In this document: piece by piece, positions 41,430-49,439 of the stretch
Layout of the letters: each line of letters starts with the position of its first letter
Numbering within the stretch: position 1 is the stretch's first letter
Assembly: GCA_945952225.1 (NCBI GenBank)
Contig: CAMFHP010000061.1
Coordinates: 1-49,999, forward strand
Length of the DNA stretch: 49,999 nt
Source: an uncultured Myxococcaceae bacterium
GTDB taxonomy: Bacteria > Myxococcota_A > Polyangia > Polyangiales > Ga0077539
Direction: 5' to 3'
Notes under the pieces: model-generated
Databases searched by the model: none
What the model saw: only the letters and a program-made list of their open reading frames with translations
Told to the model about the DNA's origin: nothing
Position numbers and translations under genes: made by a program

Positions 41430-42854
41430 CTACTTGGTGAGCGTCTCGAAGACGCCGTTGGCGAGGCCCACGCCGAGGTTCATGGCCTGACCGAAGGCGT
41501 CGCCGAGGGGCGCAGTGCCCGCGGTGTTCGCGCCGTTGTCGTCGTCGCCCGCGGCGCCCCACACATCGGGCTGCGCGGGCGTCGGCATCGGGCGCCGACG
41601 GTCGTTGCGCGCGACCATCACATCGGGGTCGCCGTTCGCGATCGCATCGCCGGTGCCTCCGATCGCGAAGGTGCCGCGCGAGTCGCCGCGCACCGCCACG
41701 AGGTGCTGGTCGCGCACGCGGCTCTGGCGGTACTGGGCCTGCACGTAGCGGGTCACGTCGTCGAAGCGGATCGAGCCGTCGTCGCCGCGTCGCACGCCAC
41801 CCTCGACCGCGCGGCGGAAGTGCCACGCGAGCCATCCGCCCGAGTTGACCTCCGAGGCCACCGACGACTCCTCGTTGGCGCGCGACGAGAAGAGCCCCGC
41901 GCGGTCGGCGTGGCCCTGGATCACGCTCGCGAAGCCGCCCGCGTTGCAGCTGTCGAGCACGACGAGCGAGCGCCCGTGCACGTTGTCGAGGAGCCGCGAG
42001 AGGCCGCGTCGATCGAGGTCGCGCCCGCGGAGGTCGATCTCGTCGGCGTTGCCGTGGCCATCGAAGAAGAACACGAAGAGGTCGTTGGGCCCGACGCGCG
42101 GCGCGAGCGTCGCGAAGGCCTGGCGCACGCGGTCGGCGGTGGCGTTCTCGTCGGTGAGCACGATGGCGTTCTGGCGCTGCATCCATCCCGCGCGCTGAAA
42201 GGCGCCCGCGAGGTTGCGCGCGTCGTCGGCGGTGTTCGGGAGGTCTTCGTTCTCGCCGCGGTAGTGCGTGATGCCCACGAACACGCCGTAGGTGGTGCCC
42301 GCGCCCTGGGCGCTCGCCGCGGGCATCGCGGGCACGTCGTCTTGCGCGTCGTCGTCGTCTTGCGCGCTGTCGTCCTGCGCGTCGTCCTGCGCGTCGTCGC
42401 GGCGCGTGCGGTCGTTCACCGAGAGCGTGGCGTCGACGTCGCCGACCTCGCCCGCGCGGTACGTGGTCACCGTGAGCTCGTAGGTGCCGCTCACCGGCGC
42501 CACGAAGCGGAGGCGCGCGTCGGTGCCGCCGGCGCTGTCGTCGTCTTCCCAGGTCTGGCCGTTGGGGCCCGCGGCGCGCACGAGCACGTCGACGTCGCCC
42601 GAGGTGGCGCTGAAGGTCACCACATCGCCGCGCGAGAAGGTGGCGCTGCGCACGGCGCTGTAGCGGCCCTCGGCGTCGGCGTCGCCTTCACCGAGGGAGA
42701 TCGACTCGCGGGCGTTCTGCGGCGAGCGCACGGTGCGAGCGTTCGAAGCGGCGGGCTCGTGGTGACGGCGGGGACGGTGCTGCGCCTGGGCGGCGCCCGC
42801 GGCGGTGAGCGAGAGGGCGAACACGACGACCGACAGGGTGCTGCGATGGGCCAT
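41430..42854 (-). CDS. secreted caspase-like (C14) protein with pre-peptidase-type domain
   Basis: 474 residues. Signal peptide (cleavage near AAQAQ). Residues about 65-148 look like a bacterial pre-peptidase/PPC beta-sandwich (GDVVTFSATSGDVDVLV, GTYELTVTT). A repetitive Asp/Gln linker (DDAQDD) precedes a caspase fold: YGVFVGITHYRG, ADDARNL, FVFFFDGHG with His267 and VVLDSCNAGG with Cys303, the catalytic dyad. Bacterial caspase homologues may cut after basic or acidic residues; target unknown. GGAGG lies six bases before ATG 42854. Probably exported, unlike most bacterial caspase homologues. Confidence 0.9.
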   Translation of the reverse strand: MAHRSTLSVVVFALSLTAAGAAQAQHRPRRHHEPAASNARTVRSPQNARESISLGEGDADAEGRYSAVRSATFSRGDVVTFSATSGDVDVLVRAAGPNGQTWEDDDSAGGTDARLRFVAPVSGTYELTVTTYRAGEVGDVDATLSVNDRTRRDDAQDDAQDDSAQDDDDAQDDVPAMPAASAQGAGTTYGVFVGITHYRGENEDLPNTADDARNLAGAFQRAGWMQRQNAIVLTDENATADRVRQAFATLAPRVGPNDLFVFFFDGHGNADEIDLRGRDLDRRGLSRLLDNVHGRSLVVLDSCNAGGFASVIQGHADRAGLFSSRANEESSVASEVNSGGWLAWHFRRAVEGGVRRGDDGSIRFDDVTRYVQAQYRQSRVRDQHLVAVRGDSRGTFAIGGTGDAIANGDPDVMVARNDRRRPMPTPAQPDVWGAAGDDDNGANTAGTAPLGDAFGQAMNLGVGLANGVFETLTK

Positions 42855-43079
42855 GAGGAACCTCCGTGAACGGCGGCGACGAGCGCTTCCCGTGAGCACC
42901 CCGCGTGCCCGCCATGGCCGATGAGGAACCGCGCGAAATTCCCGATGTCCGCGCGTGCCCGGCGGCGCGACCCCGCGTTCGCATCAACGGGAGCCGACAC
43001 GACGCGGTGTCAACGCGCGATCACGGCGTCGGCGATGGAGATAGGGAACGAGACGGAGCGAGCGCGCGCTGGGATGGGC

Positions 43080-44501
43080 TCAGGGCGTCGCGTGGCGCGT
43101 GCGGGCGAGGGAGGCACCGCGGGCTTCGAGGCGCGCGCGGGCGTCGGCGATGGCGGCCACGACGCGGGCGCGGGCCGGGCCGCCGGGGAGGTCGCGACGC
43201 TCGATGGCGGTCTCGGGGTCGAGGGCCACGAAGATGCTCTCGTCGAAGAGGGCGTGCTCCTCGCGGAAGGTCTCCAGCGGGAGCTGCGCGAGCTCGCACC
43301 TCGCCTCGATCGCGCGCGCCACGAGCCGCCCCGCCACCTCGTGCGCGTGACGGAACGGAACGCCGCGCGCCGCGAGCCAGTCGGCCACCTCGGTCGCCGT
43401 GACGAAGCCCGCACCGAGGGCCGCGCGCATGCGCTCGCGGTTGAAGCGCAGCGCGCCCATCGCGTCGGCCATCACCTCGGTGGCGTCGCTCACCGTGTCG
43501 ACCGCGTCGAACACAGGCACCTTGTCTTCCTGGAGGTCGCGGTTGTACCCGAGCGGCAGGCCCTTCAGCACCACAAGGAGCGAGACGAGGTCGCCGATCA
43601 CGCGGCCCGACTTGCCGCGCACGACCTCGGCCACGTCGGGATTCTTCTTCTGCGGCATCATCGACGATCCCGTGGCGTGCGCGTCGGCCATCTCGACGAA
43701 GCCGAACTCCTGCGTCGACCACCAGACCATCTCCTCGGCGATGCGCGAGAGGTGCACCGACGCGATGGCGAGGGCCGACAGGAGTTCGAGCAGAAAGTCA
43801 CGGTCCGCCGTGGCGTCGAGGCTGTTGCGCGTCGGGCGCGCGAAGCCGAGCAGCGTCGCCGTGAGCTTGCGGTCGAGGGGAAAGGTCGTCGCGCACACGG
43901 CGCCCGAACCGAGCGGACACTCGTTGAGGCGCATCGCGCAGTCGTGGAGGCGTCCGTGGTCGCGGTCGAGCATCTCGACCCACGCCATGAGGTGATGCGC
44001 GAGGCGGTTGGGCTGCGCGCGCTGGATGTGGGTGTACGCGGGCAGCAGCGTGTCGATCTCGTCGTCGGCGCGCGCGGCGAGGGTGAGCGCGAGGCGATCG
44101 AGGCTGCGGCCGACGCGGGCGCACGCATCGCGAGCCCAGAGGCGCATGTCGGTGGCCACCTGGTCGTTGCGACTGCGGCCCGTGTGGAGCCGAGCGCCCA
44201 CGTCGCCCTCGCGGGCCGTGAGCGCCGACTCGATGTTCATGTGCACGTCTTCTTTCGCGGCGTCCCACGTGAAGGTGCCCGCGCGGATCTCGCTGCGAAT
44301 CGCGCCGAGCCCTTGGCGGATCTTCGCCAGGTCGTCGTCGGTGAGCACGCCGATGGAGGCGAGCATCTCCGCGTGGGCGAGGGAGCCCGCGATGTCCTCT
44401 TCGGCGAGGCGCCGGTCGAAGCTCACGCTCTCGAGAAAGCGCGCGGAGTCGGTGTCGAGTTCCTGCTGAAAGCGGCCGCCCCAGGCGGTCTTCGTGGCCA
44501 T
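43080..44501 (-). CDS. argH: argininosuccinate lyase
   Basis: 473 residues (family ~460). Starts with KTAWGGRF typical of ArgH; later HTGRSRNDQ, the AYTHIQRAQP segment and the superfamily signature SSMMPQKKNPD. It cleaves argininosuccinate to arginine and fumarate, last step of arginine synthesis; cytosolic tetramer. A GGAG ribosome site lies upstream of ATG 44501. No other arg genes are in the window. The 225 bases between this stop and the caspase start (42855-43079) hold no gene that I can support. Confidence 0.97.
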   Translation of the reverse strand: MATKTAWGGRFQQELDTDSARFLESVSFDRRLAEEDIAGSLAHAEMLASIGVLTDDDLAKIRQGLGAIRSEIRAGTFTWDAAKEDVHMNIESALTAREGDVGARLHTGRSRNDQVATDMRLWARDACARVGRSLDRLALTLAARADDEIDTLLPAYTHIQRAQPNRLAHHLMAWVEMLDRDHGRLHDCAMRLNECPLGSGAVCATTFPLDRKLTATLLGFARPTRNSLDATADRDFLLELLSALAIASVHLSRIAEEMVWWSTQEFGFVEMADAHATGSSMMPQKKNPDVAEVVRGKSGRVIGDLVSLLVVLKGLPLGYNRDLQEDKVPVFDAVDTVSDATEVMADAMGALRFNRERMRAALGAGFVTATEVADWLAARGVPFRHAHEVAGRLVARAIEARCELAQLPLETFREEHALFDESIFVALDPETAIERRDLPGGPARARVVAAIADARARLEARGASLARTRHATP

Positions 44502-44604
44502 CGTTGGTTGCTCCGTGATTCCTTCGTGCGCGCAAGGGAATCGCGGGTCTCTCCGCGCGCGTCAACGGCCTTCGCACGGGCCGCTGCGCGCGTCGTCGTT
44601 GTCG

Positions 44605-44634
44605 TTGACGCTTTTCTCCGCGCTCTGTTAGCGT
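44605..44634 (+). promoter_or_regulatory. putative promoter, near-leaderless
   Basis: TTGACG (44605-44610), 18-bp spacer, TAGCGT (44629-44634), eight bases before GTG 44643. No Shine-Dalgarno is visible, in line with several other genes here. Confidence 0.42.
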
Positions 44635-44642
44635 CCGCCAGC

Positions 44643-44939
44643 GTGAGACGGGCTCTGCTGGTTGCGGTGATCGGGGCGTTGGCGACGGCGTGCGGCCCCA
44701 TCGGGTACGTGGTCGCGATCAACGGCGCCGCCGAGGCGGTCGAGGCCGCGCAGACCGTCGACGCCGCGCACTACGCGCCCTACGAGTTCAACTTCGCGCG
44801 CGCGCACCTCGACAAGGCCCGCGAGTTCGCCGCCGAGGCCGAGTACCAGAACGCGATGGACATGGCCGAAGTCGCTGAGACCTACGGCACCCGCGCCCGC
44901 GACCTCGCGCGCCGCCGCCAGCAGGAGAGCGGGCGTTGA
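44643..44939 (+). CDS. DUF4398-like small lipoprotein
   Basis: 98 residues from GTG. The signal peptide ends in LATACG (lipobox Cys at 17). The rest is helical and alanine/glutamate-rich, with the DUF4398-type pattern YAPYEFNFARAHLDKAREFAAEAEYQNAMDMA split over two helices. Such proteins often sit beside OmpA-like proteins and probably bind the envelope. The frame is open far upstream, but codons before the GTG have no coding character. Its stop overlaps the TTG start of the next gene (TTGA), so translation is coupled. Confidence 0.8.
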   Translation: MRRALLVAVIGALATACGPIGYVVAINGAAEAVEAAQTVDAAHYAPYEFNFARAHLDKAREFAAEAEYQNAMDMAEVAETYGTRARDLARRRQQESGR

Positions 44940-46030
44940 GCACCGCGCGCCGCCTCGTGGGCCTCTGCGCCCTCACGCTCCTCGGATGCACCTCTGCGTC
45001 GGCACTTGAAGGGCGCATCCGGTCGACGCGCGAGCTGCTCGTGCAGGCCGATCGCAACGGCGCGTATGTGTGCGCGCCTCGCGAGCTCGCCCTCGGACGC
45101 GCGAACGTCGAGTTCGCCGATCGGGAGCTCGAAGAAGGACACGTGCGTCGCGCGGAGGATCACCTCGCGTCGGCGGACGAGAACGCGCGCGCGGCCCTTC
45201 GCATGTCGCCCGCGGAGCGATGCGCACCGCGCGAAGTGGTGGTGCAGGCCCCCGGCGATCGCGACGGTGACGGCTACGTCGACCCCGACGACACGTGTCC
45301 CGATCAGCCCGAGAACTTCAACGGGTATCAGGATCAGGACGGCTGCCCCGACGATCCCGACACCGATGGCGATGGCCTCGCGGATTCGCGCGACGGATGC
45401 CCGCTCGACCCCGAGGATCGCGACAGCTACCTCGACGAAGACGGTTGCCCCGAGGCCGACAACGATGCGGACGGGATCGTCGACAACGTCGACAACTGCC
45501 GCAACGAAGCCGAAGACCCCGACGGCTACAACGACCAGGACGGCTGCCCCGACACCGACAACGATCAGGACACCGTGGTCGACACGGCGGACCGCTGCCC
45601 CAACGAGGCAGGGCCCGTCGACAACCAGGGGTGCCCGCCGGTGTTCACGCACCTGCAGGTCACGCAGCATGGGGTGCGCTTCCGCGTGGAGTTCGACTTC
45701 GACCGCGCGACCCTGCGGCCGACGGCGGCGGAGACGCTCAATGAGGTGGTGACCTTCCTCAACCAGCAGCAGAACCGGGCGCTGCGGTACGAGGTCGGCG
45801 GTCACACGTCGAGCGAGGGCGGGCGGGTTCACAACCAGCGCCTCTCCGCGGCCCGCGCCGAGACCGTGCGTCGCTACCTCATGGACCACGGCATCGAGGG
45901 CGCGCGGCTCACGTCGCGAGGCTACGGCCCGAGCCAGCCCATCGAGTCGAACCGCACCGACGCAGGCCGTCAGGCCAACCGTCGCGTGGAGCTCAACGAG
46001 ATCGACGCCAACGGCGCGCTCGTTCGCTGA
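44936..46030 (+). CDS. OmpA-family lipoprotein with TSP3-type calcium repeats
   Basis: 364 residues from TTG 44936. Lipoprotein signal with LLGCTS; residues about 25-95 resemble the DUF4398 region of the upstream neighbour. Thrombospondin-type-3-like Asp-rich repeats follow (DGDGYVDPDDTCPD, DTDGDGLADSRDGCP and others), then an OmpA C-terminal domain (FDFDRATLRPTAAETL, RLSAARAETVRRYL, GYGPSQPI, ANRRVEL) that binds peptidoglycan. It should tether the outer membrane to the wall. Co-transcribed and TTGA-coupled with the upstream lipoprotein. Confidence 0.92.
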   Translation: MSTARRLVGLCALTLLGCTSASALEGRIRSTRELLVQADRNGAYVCAPRELALGRANVEFADRELEEGHVRRAEDHLASADENARAALRMSPAERCAPREVVVQAPGDRDGDGYVDPDDTCPDQPENFNGYQDQDGCPDDPDTDGDGLADSRDGCPLDPEDRDSYLDEDGCPEADNDADGIVDNVDNCRNEAEDPDGYNDQDGCPDTDNDQDTVVDTADRCPNEAGPVDNQGCPPVFTHLQVTQHGVRFRVEFDFDRATLRPTAAETLNEVVTFLNQQQNRALRYEVGGHTSSEGGRVHNQRLSAARAETVRRYLMDHGIEGARLTSRGYGPSQPIESNRTDAGRQANRRVELNEIDANGALVR

Positions 46031-46189
46031 TCCGCATCGCGCTGCGCAATCACGTCACGGGGATCCATGCGCGGTCCTGCGGTGCTCCCCACGCGAGTTC
46101 TTCGCTCTCGCGGGAAACCGTGTAGGATCGCGCGCGGCCAGACGGGGCACGTTCCCAGGAGAGGGGGCGCGACCGCCGCCGACACACCC

Positions 46190-47869
46190 ATGACGTACCG
46201 GAACGCATTCGTTGTTGCAGCGGCGCTCGCCCTCGCCGCGCCCTCCCTCGCACACGCGCAGCAGGGGCCGCGCGACCCGCAGGCCAACTCGCTCGTGCGA
46301 CAGGCCATGCAGGACTACCAGGACCTCGAGATCGACCGCGCGGTCAATCGCCTCGACATCGCCCTTCGCACCTGCGCCGCGAGCAACTGCTCGAACGCGG
46401 TGCTCGCGCGCGTGCACATGTCGATCGGCATCGTTCGCGTGGGCGGTCAGCAGAACAACGCCGAGGGCATCGCCGCGATGGCCCGTGCGCTGGAGATCGA
46501 TCCCCACGCCGAGCCCGACACGCTCCTCGCGACCGCCGAGATCAACGAGGCGTTCAACGAAGCGCGCCGCCAGTCGGGCGGCGGACGCAGCAATGGCAAC
46601 GCGGGCAACGGCAACGCGGGCAACGGCGGAAACACCGGCTCGGGGCGCACGCCGCCGACCCCCTCGCGCGGCGGAGAGCTCCTGCACACGCCCGCGCCCG
46701 AACAGCTCGAAAACACCCCGCTCCCCGTGTACGTCGAGCCCGCCGGGGCGCTCAGCGCCGCGCATGTGTACGTGCACTTTCGCGGCAACGGCATGCGTCA
46801 GTACGAGCGCCGCGAGATGCAGCGCCTCGGGGCGGGCTGGGGCACCGAGATTCCCTGCGTGCAGATCATGCAGCCGGGCATCGACTACTACATCACCGCG
46901 GTCGACGACGCCGACAGCACGCTCGCCTCGACGGGCAGCGAGTCTTCGCCCGTGCACGTGAACATCCTGGGCTCGTCGGCGCGCCGGTCGTTCCCTGCGC
47001 CCACGCTGCCGGGACGTGCCGCGCCCGCGTCGTGCGCGAGCTGTGAAGACTGTCCGCCGGGCATGACCGGCCCCACGTGCTGCGCGCGCGGCGGTGCGTC
47101 GGCGTCGAGCGGGCGCGGGCAGCTCGGTGATCCGTGCAGCGCGACGAGCGAGTGCGGTGACGGACTGCGCTGCGACGCGGGCGCGTGCGCCGTCGATGAC
47201 GGCTCCAGCGAGAACGGCAGCGGCAACGGCGGCGAGGAACTTCCGAGCCGCTCGACGCGCAACTACTCGCGCGTGGCGGTCGACCTCGGCGGCGGTGTGG
47301 GCGGCGCGTTTCTCTCGGGGACGCCCGCGTATGCCGAGCAGTTCGTGAACTCGTCGGGACAGCCCGTGTGCGGCTCGTACACGTGTTACCGCACGATCGA
47401 TCCGGGCCTCGCGCCGACGTTCTTCCTCAACGCGAACGTTCGCTACAACGCCACGGCGCGCATCGGCATCGCGGTGGGCACGCGCTTCCAGTTCGACACG
47501 GCCCCGTGGACGATCACCGCGCCCGGCTCGTCGGGGCTCACCAAGTCGAACCCGCTCGCGAACCTGCTGCTCTACGCCCGGCTCTACTACGCCTTCACGC
47601 CCGGCGGATTCGCGCCCACCGGCGTCGTCGGATCGGCCTTCGTGGGCGGCGGCGCGGGGCAGATCGAGCCCAAGCCCGGCGTGCCCGCCTCGGCCCGCTA
47701 TCCCAGCGCCCACGTGGTGTCGGGCTACGGCAACATCCAGGTCGGTGGACGCGTGGAGTATGGCCTCCGCAACGGGTTTCACGTCGCGGGTGAGCTCACG
47801 CTCCAGTTCATGATGCCCACGTTCCTCTTCAACGCCGACCTCTCGGCGCTCGTGGGCTTCCACTTCTGA
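46190..47869 (+). CDS. secreted hypothetical protein with possible outer-membrane barrel
   Basis: 559 residues. A signal peptide ends near SLAHAQQ. Residues about 25-130 look helical and TPR-like (NSLVRQAMQDYQDL, NRLDIALRTC). A Gly/Asn repeat linker follows, then a PEGA-like segment, a Cys-rich stretch (CASCEDCPPG, DPCSATSECGDGLRCDAGAC) and a C-terminal ~200-residue beta-strand-rich part ending in an aromatic residue (VGFHF), typical of outer-membrane barrels. Function unknown. The ATG at 46190 starts the signal peptide. TAGGAT at 46123-46128 is a possible -10. Confidence 0.82.
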   Translation: MTYRNAFVVAAALALAAPSLAHAQQGPRDPQANSLVRQAMQDYQDLEIDRAVNRLDIALRTCAASNCSNAVLARVHMSIGIVRVGGQQNNAEGIAAMARALEIDPHAEPDTLLATAEINEAFNEARRQSGGGRSNGNAGNGNAGNGGNTGSGRTPPTPSRGGELLHTPAPEQLENTPLPVYVEPAGALSAAHVYVHFRGNGMRQYERREMQRLGAGWGTEIPCVQIMQPGIDYYITAVDDADSTLASTGSESSPVHVNILGSSARRSFPAPTLPGRAAPASCASCEDCPPGMTGPTCCARGGASASSGRGQLGDPCSATSECGDGLRCDAGACAVDDGSSENGSGNGGEELPSRSTRNYSRVAVDLGGGVGGAFLSGTPAYAEQFVNSSGQPVCGSYTCYRTIDPGLAPTFFLNANVRYNATARIGIAVGTRFQFDTAPWTITAPGSSGLTKSNPLANLLLYARLYYAFTPGGFAPTGVVGSAFVGGGAGQIEPKPGVPASARYPSAHVVSGYGNIQVGGRVEYGLRNGFHVAGELTLQFMMPTFLFNADLSALVGFHF

Positions 47870-48010
47870 GAGACCTCACCGGGGCAGCGCCCTCGGGTCC
47901 TCGCCACGAACACCTCCGCGCCCCGCGTGGCCTCCGACGGTCGCCGGGGCGCGCGCCGTTTCGAAGGGCCCGTCGGACCACGTGAAAGGCCTTGCTGCGT
48001 GGGTGTCTGG

Positions 48011-48036
48011 AGAAAATCGTGTGGAGCCGATTTTCT
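48011..48036 (+). terminator. AT-rich hairpin, possible terminator
   Basis: A perfect 9-bp inverted repeat: AGAAAATCG (48011-48019) and CGATTTTCT (48028-48036) around an 8-base loop, followed by TGTTT. The T-run inside the 3' arm looks like an intrinsic terminator for the gene ending at 47869, 141 bases upstream. The stem is strikingly AT-rich for this region, so an operator or UP-like element for the tRNA promoter right after it is an alternative. Confidence 0.5.
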
Positions 48037-48039
48037 TGT

Positions 48040-48069
48040 TTGACCCCGAAGGTCGACCCGTGGTTACTT
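48040..48069 (+). promoter_or_regulatory. putative tRNA-Val promoter
   Basis: TTGACC (48040-48045), 18-bp spacer, TTACTT (48064-48069), placing the transcription start a few bases before the tRNA at 48083. The transcript could continue into infC. Confidence 0.5.
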
Positions 48070-48082
48070 CCGCCTCCCCTGA

Positions 48083-48154
48083 AGGCGCGTAGCTCAGTGG
48101 TAGAGCATCACCTTGACACGGTGGGGGTCGCCGGTTCAATCCCGGCCGCGCCTA
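48083..48154 (+). tRNA. tRNA-Val (anticodon GAC)
   Basis: The cloverleaf folds fully: acceptor AGGCGCG pairs with CGCGCCT (7 bp), D-stem GCTC/GAGC, anticodon stem TCACC/GGTGG with loop TTGACAC giving anticodon GAC (reads GUC/GUU valine codons), a five-base variable loop and T-stem GCCGG/CCGGC around TTCAATC. The discriminator is A48154; CCA is not encoded and must be added after transcription. It lies 187 bases upstream of infC. Confidence 0.95.
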
Positions 48155-48176
48155 CTCCTCCCCCCGCTCTCTCATG

Positions 48177-48212
48177 ACGTTTCCCGGTGTGCGGTGGAGC
48201 ACACAGAAACGT
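48177..48212 (+). promoter_or_regulatory. strong stem-loop between tRNA-Val and infC
   Basis: ACGTTTC (48177-48183) pairs with GAAACGT (48206-48212), and after a small internal loop GTGTGC (48187-48192) pairs with GCACAC (48199-48204) around a six-base loop. There is no T-run after it, so it is not a standard terminator. It could be an RNA-processing site or part of a regulated infC leader. Confidence 0.55.
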
Positions 48213-48302
48213 TGCCAGTCCCCGGATCCCCGGGCGATCATTCCTGACCATGTGGCGTGCACGGCTTCGCAGTCGTGCACCGAGAGATAGAACCATCCTG
48301 TC

Positions 48303-48321
48303 GGGGACCTGGTCGGTCCCC
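48303..48321 (+). promoter_or_regulatory. hairpin directly upstream of the infC ribosome site
   Basis: GGGGACC (48303-48309) and GGTCCCC (48315-48321) form a perfect 7-bp stem with a five-base loop, ending eight bases before the AGGGAG ribosome site at 48329-48334. Two weaker dyads precede it (48221-48234 and 48257-48280). Confidence 0.5.
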
Positions 48322-48341
48322 CAACGCCAGGGAGCCGCGCT

Positions 48342-48941
48342 ATTCCCCCCAAGGGACCGATGGACAAGGGCGCTCAGCGCCAGCCGCAGATCCGCTTCAA
48401 CTACCGCATCCGTGTGCCCGAGGTCCGCGTCATCGCGGCCGACGGTACGCAGCTCGGGATCATGGCCTCGCAGGACGCAATCCGTCTCGCGATGGACCAG
48501 TCGCTCGATCTCGTCGAAGTCAATCCGAAGGCAGACCCCCCGGTCTGCAAGATCATGGACTTCGGCAAGTTCAAGTATGAGCAGAAGAAGATGCTCAACG
48601 AGCAGAAGAAGAAGCAGACGATCGTCGAGATCAAAGAGGTCAAGGTCCGACCGAAGACCGACGACCACGACGTCGAGACGAAGATCCGGCACATCCGTCG
48701 CTTCCTCGAAGAGGGCAACAAGGCGAAGATCACGGTGCGCTTCCGCGGCCGTGAGATCACGCACCCCGAGAAGGGTGAAGAGGTCCTCCGCGAGATTCTC
48801 GCCGACCTCGAAGGCTCGATCGTGATCGAGCAGAAGCCCGCCCTCGAAGGCAAGACGATGACGATGCTCATCGCGCCGAAGCCCGGGGCCTTCAAGCGTC
48901 CCGCGACGCCCGCGCCCGCCGACGAGGCGCCCGCCCGCTGA
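48342..48941 (+). CDS. infC: translation initiation factor IF-3
   Basis: 199 residues from ATT 48342, or 193 from ATG 48360. IF-3 binds the 30S subunit, discards wrong initiator complexes and keeps subunits apart. N-domain RFNYRIRVPEVRVI and QLGIM, linker KFKYEQKKM, then C-domain KEVKVRPKTDDHD, GNKAKITVRFRGREITHPEKG. I prefer ATT because AGGGAG (48329-48334) lies seven bases before it, whereas only three bases separate AAGGGA from ATG 48360, and infC genes commonly use rare AUU/AUC starts for autoregulation. The C-terminus carries a short Pro/Ala tail. No rpmI or rplT follows. Confidence 0.95.
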   Translation: MPPKGPMDKGAQRQPQIRFNYRIRVPEVRVIAADGTQLGIMASQDAIRLAMDQSLDLVEVNPKADPPVCKIMDFGKFKYEQKKMLNEQKKKQTIVEIKEVKVRPKTDDHDVETKIRHIRRFLEEGNKAKITVRFRGREITHPEKGEEVLREILADLEGSIVIEQKPALEGKTMTMLIAPKPGAFKRPATPAPADEAPAR

Positions 48942-49019
48942 GTCTCCTCTCCGCGCCACGGTGACGCCGTCGCGCGGGGCTCCTCACTCTCCCCCCACGA
49001 GTCACCGACGGTCGTTGCC

Positions 49020-49424
49020 TTGCGCACCCGACTGCTCGCTTCGCCCCTCGCCAACACGCTCGCGCTCGATGCTGCGACCCTGGTCGCGCTCGCTGCCGTA
49101 CTCCGCATGCCTGGCGCCGCGCTGTGGCTCTCGACGGAGCCCAACGGTCGCATCGCGGGCCTCGCGCTCGTGGGCTGCGGGTGGTTCACGGCGCGCGTCG
49201 TGGTGCGTACCGCCACGGGCTTTCGTCGCGCCCTCGCGTTCGTCGCCGCGGTGCTCACCACGCTCACCGGGGTGCTTCGCGGAAGCGGTCCTGCGGTGGC
49301 CGACGCGCTCGCCGCGCAGAGCCTCTGGCGCGCCGATTCGGGCGTGCTCGAAGGCGCAGTGGCAGCGCTCTGCGCGGCGGCGGCCGTGTGGGCATGGATC
49401 ACAAGTCCCGCCACGCGGCGGTGA
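49020..49424 (+). CDS. hypothetical small membrane protein
   Basis: 134 residues from TTG 49020. Hydrophobic segments appear at about 16-34, 46-58, 70-86 and 108-126, suggesting up to four membrane helices, with basic ends. No family recognised. The start is uncertain: no ribosome site is visible. It follows infC by 78 bases where rpmI would normally stand, and converges on arfB, 15 bases apart. Confidence 0.55.
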   Translation: MRTRLLASPLANTLALDAATLVALAAVLRMPGAALWLSTEPNGRIAGLALVGCGWFTARVVVRTATGFRRALAFVAAVLTTLTGVLRGSGPAVADALAAQSLWRADSGVLEGAVAALCAAAAVWAWITSPATRR

Positions 49425-49439
49425 CCGTTCGCCGTCGCG

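Noticed and set aside
42921-44642. Long plus-strand frame in front of the DUF4398 lipoprotein, antisense to argH
   Set aside because: Lacks motifs; the real gene starts at GTG 44643, where the signal peptide and promoter are.
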